A stretch of DNA of 64,000 bases from Flavisolibacter sp. (GTDB lineage Bacteria; Bacteroidota; Bacteroidia; Chitinophagales; Chitinophagaceae). Under the pieces are notes generated by a model, which saw nothing but the letters and a program-made list of their open reading frames with translations, did no database searches and was not told the DNA's origin. Location: positions 20,603 to 84,602 of the forward strand of contig JAQBNG010000248.1 in NCBI GenBank assembly GCA_028288675.1, written 5' to 3'. The position numbers were made by a program, and so were the translations under genes. Position 1 is the first letter of the stretch. Every line of letters begins with the position of its first letter. Positions 44,503 through 52,870 of the stretch are shown here, piece by piece.

Positions 44503-46887
44503 TTAAAACGGGTAATCTATCCCCAACTGCACTTGTCCATTAAACAACTGCCATTTATTAAACCATTTGTTTTGGTCACTAAGTAGTTCAGGTGTTGGGT
44601 TTTTTACTTTATACGCATAGTCTAAACGCACCTTCAAAAACGTACCAAAATCAACCCGTAATCCTGTGCCTAAACCGATGCCGATATCCTTCCATAATTT
44701 AGCAAAGGAAGTAGGAAATTCTCCGCCGGGAAAGTCGGGGTTTCTTCTCAAAAACCAAACATTGCCAATATCGGTGTACAGCGCCGTGCCTAAAGTAATG
44801 GTGCCGTAATTAGTAAGAAAAAAACGGTATTCGGCATTTCCTTCAAACCGAATATCGCCAAACCTGTCAGGCGCATCGGTGCGGCCGAACGAGCGGATAG
44901 AAGAACCCGGCCCTAACTTACGCACACTCCAGGCCCGCATACTATTAGGGCCACCGGCAAAATACTCACGAAAAAAAGGAAGGTAGCGGTTTGTGCTGTC
45001 AAGGGATGACGAAGGTATTCCAATGCCTATCCCGCCAAACACCCGCCAGGCGAATGCATCCCGAAACAGCTTATGCGTCTGCCTGTACTCAGCATCCAGT
45101 TTTATAAAACGGTATAAGGTTGTTGCAAGCGCATTTCTAAAAAAGCCTGGAACACCTGAAACTTCTGCACTGAAGCTGGCCAGGTTTGTAATTTTTTCTT
45201 TGCCACCCGCAATGCTATAATTGGCTAAAGCAGAAATAATAAAACCTGTATTGAAAATGTATTTATACGATGCGTTCTTTTGAATTAATACATCTAAAGA
45301 ATCTTTTTTCGCGAGGTAGTTATATTCAATATTTGGAAACCGGAAACCCGCCGTTTTGTTCTTCCACCTAAACTGATATCCCCAGGATGTGTTGAGTGTA
45401 GCTAAGCTAAAATAATCCCTGCGGTCGGTGATGCCGCCATTTAATGTAAGAATTGAGGCGACAGTGTTTTCTTTTGCTTTATTTAAATTCCTTAATATCC
45501 TGGGTACAAGCCGTGGAATTTGTATGGTATGTCCAAGACTGATCTGGCGTGTTTGAATAAGACTTTTAATTGTAGCATTTAATTCTATACCGAACCTGAA
45601 ATTTGTTATACCCAGGTTAGCGCCTCTTGCAAAGTTTCTGTTCTGGAGTGTTGAGTTAAGAGCGACACCAATTAAATTTCCTTGAGCGATAGTTATGTTG
45701 CCGCGGTTATAGCTTACTTCTAAATTAGTGTTGAAGGTGTATTTTCTGGCTGGTGTAAGACGAATATCAAAATCGGCTGTATCCTGGCCAGGACGCGGGT
45801 TTTGTGCGATGCTTACCAGCCGCCACGCACCCAGCGTATTAAACTTGTTTTGTGTTTTTAGATAGCTGCTTTGGCGGTATAAGTCTCCGGGATTTAGAAA
45901 AATATAATCGGGAAAAATTTTCTTTTTAAAGAGCGGTTGGTTGTATTGCAACACATAGTTGCCAATGCTGTCAGTATAACGAAAAGAGGAGGTTGTATCA
46001 GAAGTGTAATCGGGGTAGATGGTGACCTTACCTACATGATAGCGTATAGTTCTTGTAGAGTCCGGATTGTTTCTCAATCGAAACTCTACATCGGCAACCG
46101 GGTTCTGTCTTCGCCGGGCACGTTCCTGCAGAAGGCGTATTTCCTCAATGGGGTCAACAGTCGGGCGCAGCAATTCTATGCCCACGGTATCCCAAAGTAC
46201 CAGTAATTCTTCTTCCGAAAACCGCATGTAGCCGTTGTTGCGGTACACATCGGCAAGGCGGTCCCGTTCTGCCGAAAGTTTGTATTTGGAAAAAGCATCC
46301 CCTTTTTTTATAACTGCTCCCGGTAAAGCATCTATAGTTACTTTTTGAATGGTATCAAGGCTTTGCCTTTGTTGTGTTGATACGATGCCGGTATCTGCAT
46401 TTAACGAATAGGCGATGGAGTCAACCTTTGTCACGGTTCCGGGATCTACATAAAAATCAAGTTTAGTTCGCAACTGCCGGCCGCCGCTGCTCGTATCAAT
46501 CTTAACGGTATAAAAACTGCTGTCTCTAAAATATCCTAAAGAGTTCAATAAGGCCCGCATGAACAGAACCGATTTATCGGCATGTAAGCTGTCAAACAAA
46601 GTAGGGTTGTTCAATACTTCGTAAAAGACCTTCGGCCCGTTATCCCACCCGATTGCTTTACTAACAGCTCTTACTCTTACACTGTCATGAATTTGCTCCG
46701 CTAACTGAAGTTCTAATTCCTTTTTCTGATCGCCTGGTAGTTTGCCCTCAACATGAATGGTGGTTTGAAAGATAAATGGCCTGGCGGTAGGATAATTTTT
46801 TACAGTAATGCAGCCGGTACCAAAGAAGGAGAAGAAAATAAGAATGGGTAGAAAATGGAGAAACGGTTTTCTTTGGTATTCAAACAT
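44503..46887 (-). CDS. BamA/TamA-family outer membrane lipoprotein (TamL-like)
   Basis: 794 residues. The N-terminus has a lipobox (FFSFFGTGCITVKNYP), then POTRA-like repeats (residues about 40-400) and a C-terminal 16-strand barrel of the Omp85 family with the conserved YFAGGPNSMRAWSVRKLGPG loop (the RAW variant of the RGF motif). Bacteroidota TamL proteins are lipidated Omp85 members that act with TamB in outer membrane assembly. No tamB gene follows in the window. It diverges from the TrmH-type gene by 17 bases. Confidence 0.9.
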   Translation of the reverse strand: MFEYQRKPFLHFLPILIFFSFFGTGCITVKNYPTARPFIFQTTIHVEGKLPGDQKKELELQLAEQIHDSVRVRAVSKAIGWDNGPKVFYEVLNNPTLFDSLHADKSVLFMRALLNSLGYFRDSSFYTVKIDTSSGGRQLRTKLDFYVDPGTVTKVDSIAYSLNADTGIVSTQQRQSLDTIQKVTIDALPGAVIKKGDAFSKYKLSAERDRLADVYRNNGYMRFSEEELLVLWDTVGIELLRPTVDPIEEIRLLQERARRRQNPVADVEFRLRNNPDSTRTIRYHVGKVTIYPDYTSDTTSSFRYTDSIGNYVLQYNQPLFKKKIFPDYIFLNPGDLYRQSSYLKTQNKFNTLGAWRLVSIAQNPRPGQDTADFDIRLTPARKYTFNTNLEVSYNRGNITIAQGNLIGVALNSTLQNRNFARGANLGITNFRFGIELNATIKSLIQTRQISLGHTIQIPRLVPRILRNLNKAKENTVASILTLNGGITDRRDYFSLATLNTSWGYQFRWKNKTAGFRFPNIEYNYLAKKDSLDVLIQKNASYKYIFNTGFIISALANYSIAGGKEKITNLASFSAEVSGVPGFFRNALATTLYRFIKLDAEYRQTHKLFRDAFAWRVFGGIGIGIPSSSLDSTNRYLPFFREYFAGGPNSMRAWSVRKLGPGSSIRSFGRTDAPDRFGDIRFEGNAEYRFFLTNYGTITLGTALYTDIGNVWFLRRNPDFPGGEFPTSFAKLWKDIGIGLGTGLRVDFGTFLKVRLDYAYKVKNPTPELLSDQNKWFNKWQLFNGQVQLGIDYPF

Positions 46888-46904
46888 ATCATTACAATTC
46901 GTCT

Positions 46905-47621
46905 ATGCTAAGTAAAAAAGTGGTTAAAGATATTCAAAGTTTGGGCCTGAAAAAACACAGGGAGGAAAGTGGTTTGTTCGTTGCAGAAGGGCCTAAAATT
47001 GTAGAAGAATTGTTGCTGGTAGCACCGCAACAAGTGGTGGCAATTTATGCAACCGAAGAGTGGAGCAAAGGAAAGAATTATAAATACATTGAAACAATAT
47101 CCAGCATTGAACTGGAAAAAATATCAGGTTTAAAAACACCTAATGAAGTGGTGGCTGTTTTGGAACAATTTGAAAGTGCAATGCCTGGTGGCACTTCATT
47201 CACGCTTTATTTAGATACGCTGCAAGACCCCGGGAACTTTGGGACCATCATCCGCATTGCTGATTGGTTTGGAGTGAAAGACATTGTGTGCAGTAAAGGC
47301 TGTGCAGATTTATATAACCCGAAAGTAGTTCAGTCAACAATGGCAAGCATTGCAAGGGTGAATGTTTATTATGATGAAGAAGAAACATGGTTAAGTGAGC
47401 AAAATGAACCTGTTTACGCTGCTTCTTTACACGGAAGATCATTGGCCGGTTTTGATAAAACAAGCAAAGGAATTTTAATCATTGGCAATGAATCAAAAGG
47501 CATCCGCAAAGAATTTTTACAAATGGCTTCTGAGTTAATAACGATTCCAAAAAGGGGAGAGGCGGAGTCATTGAATGCGGCAGTGGCTACGGGGATTATA
47601 CTTTCTCATTTATTAGGGTAG
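46905..47621 (+). CDS. TrmH/SpoU-family RNA 2'-O-methyltransferase
   Basis: 238 residues. An N-terminal substrate-binding domain (KHREESGLFVAEGPKIVEE) precedes the SPOUT knot: LYLDTLQDPGNFGTIIRIAD (motif 1), IVCSKGCADLYNPKVVQSTM and ILIIGNESKGIRKEF with IPKRGEAESLNAAVATGIIL (motifs 2 and 3). It methylates ribose in rRNA or tRNA; the target cannot be read from sequence. Divergent from the TamL-like gene with a shared promoter region. Confidence 0.95.
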   Translation: MLSKKVVKDIQSLGLKKHREESGLFVAEGPKIVEELLLVAPQQVVAIYATEEWSKGKNYKYIETISSIELEKISGLKTPNEVVAVLEQFESAMPGGTSFTLYLDTLQDPGNFGTIIRIADWFGVKDIVCSKGCADLYNPKVVQSTMASIARVNVYYDEEETWLSEQNEPVYAASLHGRSLAGFDKTSKGILIIGNESKGIRKEFLQMASELITIPKRGEAESLNAAVATGIILSHLLG

Positions 47622-47675
47622 AAGCTATAAAATAGAACCGGCATTCAGCCCCTGTTTGTGTTTTCAAAAAAAACT

Positions 47676-48911
47676 TTATCTAAACCGTATCGCTTTTATA
47701 GGTTGAATTTTCCGGACCAATAAAGAAGGGATCAACAAAATTAAAATTGAAATAATCAACGTGCCCCCAATGACTGCCGCTACCTGCCACCACAGTATTT
47801 CTACAACCGCTGTTTCCATAAAATAGGCTTCCTCTTTTAACCGTACAAAGCCGGTTTTTATTTGCAGAAATAAAATGCCCAGCGCAAACAAAGTACCCAG
47901 CACCACACCGGCGAATGTTATAATAGCCGATTGGTGTAAAAAGATTTTTTGCACCGTCCAGTTAGAGGCGCCAAGTGCTTTTAAAATACCAATCATGCGC
48001 AGACGTTCCAACACAAGAATAATGAGGCAGGTAATTAAATTAATAGCTGCAATCACTACCATTATAGCAATTAAAATAGTTTGGTTGGTATCCTGCACAT
48101 CAAGCCAGTCAAATATATTGGGATAAAGTTCTCTTGCTGTTTTGGTTTCCCAGCCGACTGGAAAATTATCCTTGCTATAAATTTCTGCGCTTACTTCATC
48201 CATCTTTTTATAATCTTTTAAAAAGATTTCGTAGCCGCCTATTTCATCCTCTTCCCACCCGTTCAGCCTCCTGATTAATTTCAGATCACCTATCGCAAAT
48301 GTTTTATCATATTCTTCAATGCTGGTTTTATAAAGGCCGACAATAGAAAGCTTATCAGGCCTCAGGCTTCCATCAGGGCGAATAAAATAAAGCAGTACCC
48401 TGTCGTTTAATTTAAGGTTCAGTTGTTTTGCTGTGTAGGTGGAAATAACAATCTCCCTTGAGTACGAACTATCATTATACTGTATCCATCTTCCTTCTTT
48501 TAAAAAAGGGTTAAGGTGCTCAAAATTGTAAGATCGTTCTAAACCTTTCATCAACACCCCTTCCATTTCATCCGTTGTTTTTAAGATGGCATATTTTGTT
48601 GCAAAAGGCTCAACCGAGGTTACCTGCACATTCTTTTTTATGCTTTGTATAAGTGTGTCATTCTTTACAATAGGTTCTTCTTCTGCAATGGCCGACTTGC
48701 CCGGTTGCAGGTAACTGATACGCACATGCCCCCAAAATGAAAACACTTTTTCACTCACCGTTTTCTGAAAACCGTTTACGAATGACAGTGTGATGATCAT
48801 TACCGCTACGCTAATAACCGTTGCCAGTATAGAAAGCCTGATTATAAACCGTGAGAACGATTTTTGCTGGTTAAAAGCTATGCGCCGTGCAATGAAAGAG
48901 GAGATGTTCAC
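47676..48911 (-). CDS. FtsX-like ABC transporter permease (LolC/LolE type)
   Basis: 411 residues. A single N-terminal transmembrane helix (FIIRLSILATVISVAVMIIT), a long periplasmic MacB-like domain (residues about 45-270), and three C-terminal helices with the FtsX core (IAIMVVIAAINLITCLIILV, LERLRMIGILKALGASNWTV). The LERLRMIGILKALGAS stretch is the family coupling motif. LolC/LolE-type proteins extract lipoproteins from the inner membrane. No ATPase (LolD) is adjacent. Convergent with the TrmH-type gene. Confidence 0.9.
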   Translation of the reverse strand: MNISSFIARRIAFNQQKSFSRFIIRLSILATVISVAVMIITLSFVNGFQKTVSEKVFSFWGHVRISYLQPGKSAIAEEEPIVKNDTLIQSIKKNVQVTSVEPFATKYAILKTTDEMEGVLMKGLERSYNFEHLNPFLKEGRWIQYNDSSYSREIVISTYTAKQLNLKLNDRVLLYFIRPDGSLRPDKLSIVGLYKTSIEEYDKTFAIGDLKLIRRLNGWEEDEIGGYEIFLKDYKKMDEVSAEIYSKDNFPVGWETKTARELYPNIFDWLDVQDTNQTILIAIMVVIAAINLITCLIILVLERLRMIGILKALGASNWTVQKIFLHQSAIITFAGVVLGTLFALGILFLQIKTGFVRLKEEAYFMETAVVEILWWQVAAVIGGTLIISILILLIPSLLVRKIQPIKAIRFR

Positions 48912-49015
48912 AATAAAAAGTTATAGTCTTCGTAATTTGGTATGAGTGCCTTCAGGCGATCTCACACAACGTTATCAAAAATAGCCCCACAGAGCTAAAA
49001 ACTTTATTTTTAATC

Positions 49016-50281
49016 ATGCGATACCTGCTACTACTTATTTCTATTTTTTTGACTACACTCACGCAAACTGCATCTGCACAGACAGAAGTATTTGATCCGA
49101 ACATTAAATCCATAAAACTTTTTAAAGCAGGCGATCAGACTTCCTTCCCGGTTCTTACCTTAAACAGTAACGATCTTTTGCAGCTGGAATTTGATGAACT
49201 GGGCACAAAAATCAATACCTATTACTTCACCTATCATTTATGCAATGCCGATTGGAGCCGCAGCATTTTAACCACGTTTGAATACATCAAAGGTTTTCAG
49301 TCAACCCGCATTGCTACCTACCGCAATTCTTCGCTTGCCACTATAAAATATGTACACTACCAGGCTACCATTCCCGATAGGGCCAGTGCACCTTCGCGAT
49401 CTGGAAATTATTTATTGAAAGTTTATCTGAATAACGATACATCGAAGGTGGCATTCACAAAACGGTTTGTAGTAGTAAATACGTTAGCGCAAATTGGCAC
49501 GCAGGTGCAGCAGCCTTTTAATGGCAGTTTGTTCAATATTGGGCAAAAGCTGCAATTGGGTGTGCAAACAGATAAACGTGTTAATGTAATGAGCCCTGCC
49601 GATATAAAAGTGGTGGTACTGCAAAACCAAAACTGGCAGACCTCTTTATATATGGACCGCCCTACAATTTTCAGAGGGAATTATTTTGAATATAGTGATG
49701 AAAGCATAACCGGTATGGTTGGTGCAAAGGAGTTTCGCTGGCTTGATTTAAGAAGCCTTCGTTTACTGAGCGACCGCATGCAAACACTGGATAATAAAGG
49801 TGATACGGTACGAATAGGTGTAAAACCAGAAACCAGCCGCAACGGGCAGGCTTATATTTCGTACCGCGATTTAAATGGAGGCTATACTATTGAAACCTAT
49901 GAAAGCATCAATCCCTTTTGGCAGGGCGATTATGCTTATACGCATTTTAAATATTTCCCACCGGGCAACAGGGCTATTGCCGGAACCGATATGTACATTT
50001 TTGGCGAGATGACCAACTACGCAACTGACACAACAGGGCTCATGCATTTTAACCCTGAAAGCGGGGCATATGAAAAAACCTTGTTGCTAAAGCAGGGGTA
50101 TTATAACTACCTGTATGTAACTAAACCGGTCAGAGGAAATGGCATAGACTTCAGCCAGACCGAAGGCAACTTTTGGGGCACGGAAAATAATTATACCGTG
50201 CTTGTTTATTACCGCCCGTTTGGCTCCAGGGCCGATGAGTGCATTGGGTACACTACTTTCAATTCCGTATTTCAGCGATAG
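49016..50281 (+). CDS. Type IX secretion system plug-type protein (formerly DUF5103)
   Basis: 421 residues with a signal peptide (YLLLLISIFLTTLTQTASAQT). The body is all-beta, starting FDPNIKSIKLFKAGDQTSFPVL; the conserved YTYHLCNADWS-like block (YYFTYHLCNADWSRSIL), the GNYLLKVY strand and the C-terminal YYNYLYVTKPVRGNGIDFSQTEGNFWGTENNYTVLVYYRPFG are as in DUF5103 proteins, now named type IX secretion plug. It would act with the outer membrane SprA pore. Divergent from the LolC/E-like gene. No other T9SS component is in the window. Confidence 0.9.
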   Translation: MRYLLLLISIFLTTLTQTASAQTEVFDPNIKSIKLFKAGDQTSFPVLTLNSNDLLQLEFDELGTKINTYYFTYHLCNADWSRSILTTFEYIKGFQSTRIATYRNSSLATIKYVHYQATIPDRASAPSRSGNYLLKVYLNNDTSKVAFTKRFVVVNTLAQIGTQVQQPFNGSLFNIGQKLQLGVQTDKRVNVMSPADIKVVVLQNQNWQTSLYMDRPTIFRGNYFEYSDESITGMVGAKEFRWLDLRSLRLLSDRMQTLDNKGDTVRIGVKPETSRNGQAYISYRDLNGGYTIETYESINPFWQGDYAYTHFKYFPPGNRAIAGTDMYIFGEMTNYATDTTGLMHFNPESGAYEKTLLLKQGYYNYLYVTKPVRGNGIDFSQTEGNFWGTENNYTVLVYYRPFGSRADECIGYTTFNSVFQR

Positions 50282-50388
50282 GCCTTATCAAGTTGGCAAT
50301 TTCCTTTTGCAACTGACAATTATAATAATTCAAAAATAATTTTTGAATTTAATGAACTGCAAATTGCAAACTGTAAACAGCAAACTAA

Positions 50389-50396
50389 TATATTTG
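50389..50396 (+). promoter_or_regulatory. -7 box of the SRP RNA promoter
   Basis: TATATTTG just upstream of the RNA start, with a TTG about 22 bases before it (50364-50366), matches the Bacteroidota consensus. Confidence 0.55.
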
Positions 50397-50400
50397 CACC

Positions 50401-50495
50401 GGCAGGTCTTGCACGACCAGCTCCTGCTGAACTCCCCCAGGATTGGAAGATAGCAAGGGTAGGCGGTTGTAGCGGTGCGATGTAAGTAGCCTGCC
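50401..50495 (+). ncRNA. ffs: Small signal recognition particle RNA (4.5S type)
   Basis: The conserved core is readable: TGAACTCCCCCAGG, then GGAAGATAGCAAGGGTA, the symmetric and asymmetric loop sequences of SRP helix 8. The ends GGCAGG (50401-50406) and CCTGCC (50490-50495) pair to close the long hairpin, and ATTTTTTT follows as terminator. Length, about 95 bases, is normal for the small bacterial form. It binds Ffh to target membrane proteins. Confidence 0.92.
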
Positions 50496-50614
50496 ATTTT
50501 TTTATCCCCCGGTTCCTAAAGGGGGTTCTGTAAATTTCCTTCTTTATCTTGCAGCCTTAAAATTTGAACGGCCTCTTTTTTGTTACCAGCGGAAGAATAT
50601 AAATCTATCTTCTC

Positions 50615-50652
50615 TTGCGTCGCACTCTTGTACGTTCAAAACATTATTCAAC
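50615..50652 (+). repeat. GCGTCGCACTCTT dispersed repeat, copy C
   Basis: Starts TTGCGTCGCACTCTTGTACG and ends ATTATTCAAC. Copy D is its inverted relative 1.4 kb away, across the transaldolase gene. Confidence 0.7.
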
Positions 50653-50725
50653 TTTAAAAAAATCCACTTGCTTCAAAGGCTCTGCAGCGCTGCTGCCCCT
50701 GGAAGCCGGTGTGTGAATTGACATT

Positions 50726-51376
50726 ATGAAGTTTTTTATTGATACCGCAAACCTTGCGCAAATTAGAGAAGCAGCCGAGTTAGGTGTTTTAGATGGAGTA
50801 ACCACCAACCCGTCATTGATGGCAAAAGAAGGCATCAGGGGCCGTGAAGCTATTGACCAGCATTATAAAACAATCTGTGAGATAGTAGACGGTGATATCA
50901 GCGCTGAAGTGCTTTCGATTAATAAGGATGAAATTATTGAAGAAGGAAAAAAACTGGCTGCCATCCATCCAAACATCGTTGTAAAAGTGCCCATGGTTAA
51001 AGATGGTATTAAAGCAATAAGGTGGTTCACCGATAATGGTATCCGTACAAATTGCACCTTGATCTTTTCTGCCGGGCAAGCCATACTTGCTGCAAAGGCT
51101 GGAGCATCTTATGTGTCGCCGTTCATTGGCCGTATCGATGATACCGGTTGGGATGGGATGGAACTTATTGGACAGATCTCCAATATCTTCTCTATACAGG
51201 GATATAAAACAGAAATTTTAGCGGCTTCTATCCGCACTTCAAATCATATTGTTCGTGCTGCAGAGTTAGGCGCTGACGTTTGTACCTGCCCGCTTGAATC
51301 TATCCTTGGATTATTAAAACATCCATTAACAGATCTGGGCCTTGCTAAGTTTTTAGAAGACGCGAAGAAGATGTAA
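50726..51376 (+). CDS. Fructose-6-phosphate aldolase / transaldolase, small type
   Basis: 216 residues, the short single-domain transaldolase (type 3B / FSA-like) length. Schiff-base Lys in [21 protein letters not shown]-terminal [34 protein letters not shown] and C-terminal [24 protein letters not shown] are characteristic. It is either a transaldolase of the pentose phosphate pathway or an FSA; sequence alone does not decide. Flanked by repeat copies C and D and by a hairpin on its 3' side. Confidence 0.94.
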   Translation: MKFFIDTANLAQIREAAELGVLDGVTTNPSLMAKEGIRGREAIDQHYKTICEIVDGDISAEVLSINKDEIIEEGKKLAAIHPNIVVKVPMVKDGIKAIRWFTDNGIRTNCTLIFSAGQAILAAKAGASYVSPFIGRIDDTGWDGMELIGQISNIFSIQGYKTEILAASIRTSNHIVRAAELGADVCTCPLESILGLLKHPLTDLGLAKFLEDAKKM

Positions 51377-51386
51377 TTATTCATAT

Positions 51387-51459
51387 GCAATAGGCAACTT
51401 GCAATAAGTAAATGAACAACTACATCGACCGGCCTTGCTTATTGCAAGTTGCCTATTGC
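51387..51459. terminator. Bidirectional hairpin, AATAAGCAAC family
   Basis: Perfect 22-base arms (51387-51408, starting GCAATAGGCAACTTGCAA, and 51438-51459). The right arm covers the last codons and stop (51453-51455) of the convergent gene, so the repeat is part of that coding sequence. Confidence 0.85.
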
Positions 51460-51875
51460 TTATTGGTTTTCCTTTTCCCGGAGGGTTTACTGTATTCTTT
51501 TAATATTTCTTCATTTGACATAAGGGGTTCATCAAAGCCCCTTTTTCTTATATAGATGATAGCTTCCCGCCACACTGCAGGATTGGTTTTTAGAACCGCT
51601 TTTACAGTAACGGTTTCCTGCACATAAGCACTATCAATAAATAAGTCGTTGTTCTGAAAACGTAGAAGAGAATCGTTGGAGGTAAATGTGATTTCTTTAG
51701 AAGAGAGTGGCATCCATTTTCCATCAGCCGTCTTTCCATCCACATTTATATAATTATAGAAGCCCTTCTTGAGGCTATCGGTATATAAATGAAAATAAAT
51801 GCTGTCAATTTTTTGCGCACTGCCAAACTTAGCCGCTGCAAAAAATAAGAGCAATAAAATGCTATTCTTCATCAT
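51453..51875 (-). CDS. Secreted hypothetical protein
   Basis: 140 residues. Signal peptide MMKNSILLLLFFAAAKFGSA, then a single Ig-like or beta-sandwich domain (DSIYFHLYTDSLKKGFYNYI, SKEITFTSNDSLLRFQNNDL, VQETVTVKAVLKTNPAVW), and a basic tail KPSGKRKTNKQ. The last residues are encoded in the arm of a repeat hairpin (51438-51459), so the tail may have been shaped by repeat insertion. Family not recognised. Confidence 0.7.
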   Translation of the reverse strand: MMKNSILLLLFFAAAKFGSAQKIDSIYFHLYTDSLKKGFYNYINVDGKTADGKWMPLSSKEITFTSNDSLLRFQNNDLFIDSAYVQETVTVKAVLKTNPAVWREAIIYIRKRGFDEPLMSNEEILKEYSKPSGKRKTNKQ

Positions 51876-51988
51876 CTTTATTTTTTCAAAGTTCTTTAAA
51901 CAGACGAATAGAAAATTATAAAAAGTTGCTCTTTAACAGAAACTTTTCGGTGGCTGCCAACATCCGCTGTAATGGTAGTTTATATATG

Positions 51989-52032
51989 CTGAATAGAATT
52001 ACAAAGCGTACAAGAGTGCGACGCAAGACAAG
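51989..52032 (-). repeat. GCGTCGCACTCTT dispersed repeat, copy D
   Basis: On the minus strand it reads GCTTGTCTTGCGTCGCACTC, then TTGTACGCTTTG, ending TTCTATTCAGCA. It matches copy C for 20 bases and copy A in its tail. Confidence 0.7.
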
Positions 52033-52140
52033 CTAAATAGGCATTTAATTGCCCGGTACAAAAAATTTTATGGTAAAGAGTTATTTGTATTAATAACCAA
52101 TTACTGACCGGAACATTACCACCGGAGGGACAGGTGGACC

Positions 52141-52782
52141 TTATTTCTTGTTCTTAAAATCGCCCCTTTTCCATGACTTAATAAACTCACTCCATGCGGC
52201 GGGGTTAAAGATATTCATCGGCGGCAATTGCCCCTGGTACGTAGCCCTGTTAGCGATGTTTCTGAACTGCATAGCAACGGCACCACCACCATCGGCGGGG
52301 GTATTTTGCATTAGTACCCTGCGCTTAGCCGCATCGTTATTTTGCCGGGCAATTTCTATATCATCAGTGGGGATTTTTGTATTGGCAAAATCCCTGGCAA
52401 ATTGCTCTGCTGACGGCCTGGGTTTAATAATAGTCGCCGGTAAATAAAAAGTGTCCTCCACCATCAATTGAACAATATTATATTGGTTGCCTTCAATGTT
52501 GCGGGGAATGGCAATTGTTTTTGGCTTAAAACTTACGTGGGTGAAGTCAACCACATCACCCTTTAATGCCACAATTGAAAATACGCCCTGGGCATTAGTA
52601 ATGGTTCCCCTTGTGGTTCCCTTGATAGACACACTCACGGCAGGAATTCCTACCAGGCTGTCAGCAGTCATTATGATCCCGTACAACTGTACTACGGAAT
52701 CTTTCATAGTTTCAAATTGTGCATTTGAACGCTTAACCAGGAGAATTGAAAAAAAGAAAAGGAGGGGTAGAATTTTTTTCAT
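52141..52782 (-). CDS. Secreted CarboxypepD_reg-like domain protein
   Basis: 213 residues from the ATG at 52782 (MKKILPLLFFFSILLVKRSN). A longer frame begins at 52950 but overlaps the divergent mrp promoter and gene start, and would hide the signal peptide. Residues about 35-115 form a carboxypeptidase-regulatory-like beta-sandwich (LYGIIMTADSLVGIPAVSVS, then GTTRGTITNAQGVFSIVALK), the module that also opens TonB-dependent receptors. The rest is helical and Arg/Asn-rich. It lacks any barrel. Function unknown. Confidence 0.8.
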   Translation of the reverse strand: MKKILPLLFFFSILLVKRSNAQFETMKDSVVQLYGIIMTADSLVGIPAVSVSIKGTTRGTITNAQGVFSIVALKGDVVDFTHVSFKPKTIAIPRNIEGNQYNIVQLMVEDTFYLPATIIKPRPSAEQFARDFANTKIPTDDIEIARQNNDAAKRRVLMQNTPADGGGAVAMQFRNIANRATYQGQLPPMNIFNPAAWSEFIKSWKRGDFKNKK

Positions 52783-52839
52783 CTCTTCAAAAATAAAACC
52801 TGTGGCTTTATAACGTCTAAGAGAGAAATGACTTTGGGT

Positions 52840-52847
52840 TAACTTTG
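52840..52847 (+). promoter_or_regulatory. Putative -7 box of the mrp operon
   Basis: TAACTTTG lies 23 bases before the mrp start; the -33 element is not obvious. Confidence 0.45.
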
Positions 52848-52870
52848 CGCTTTCATTAACAAAACTAAAT

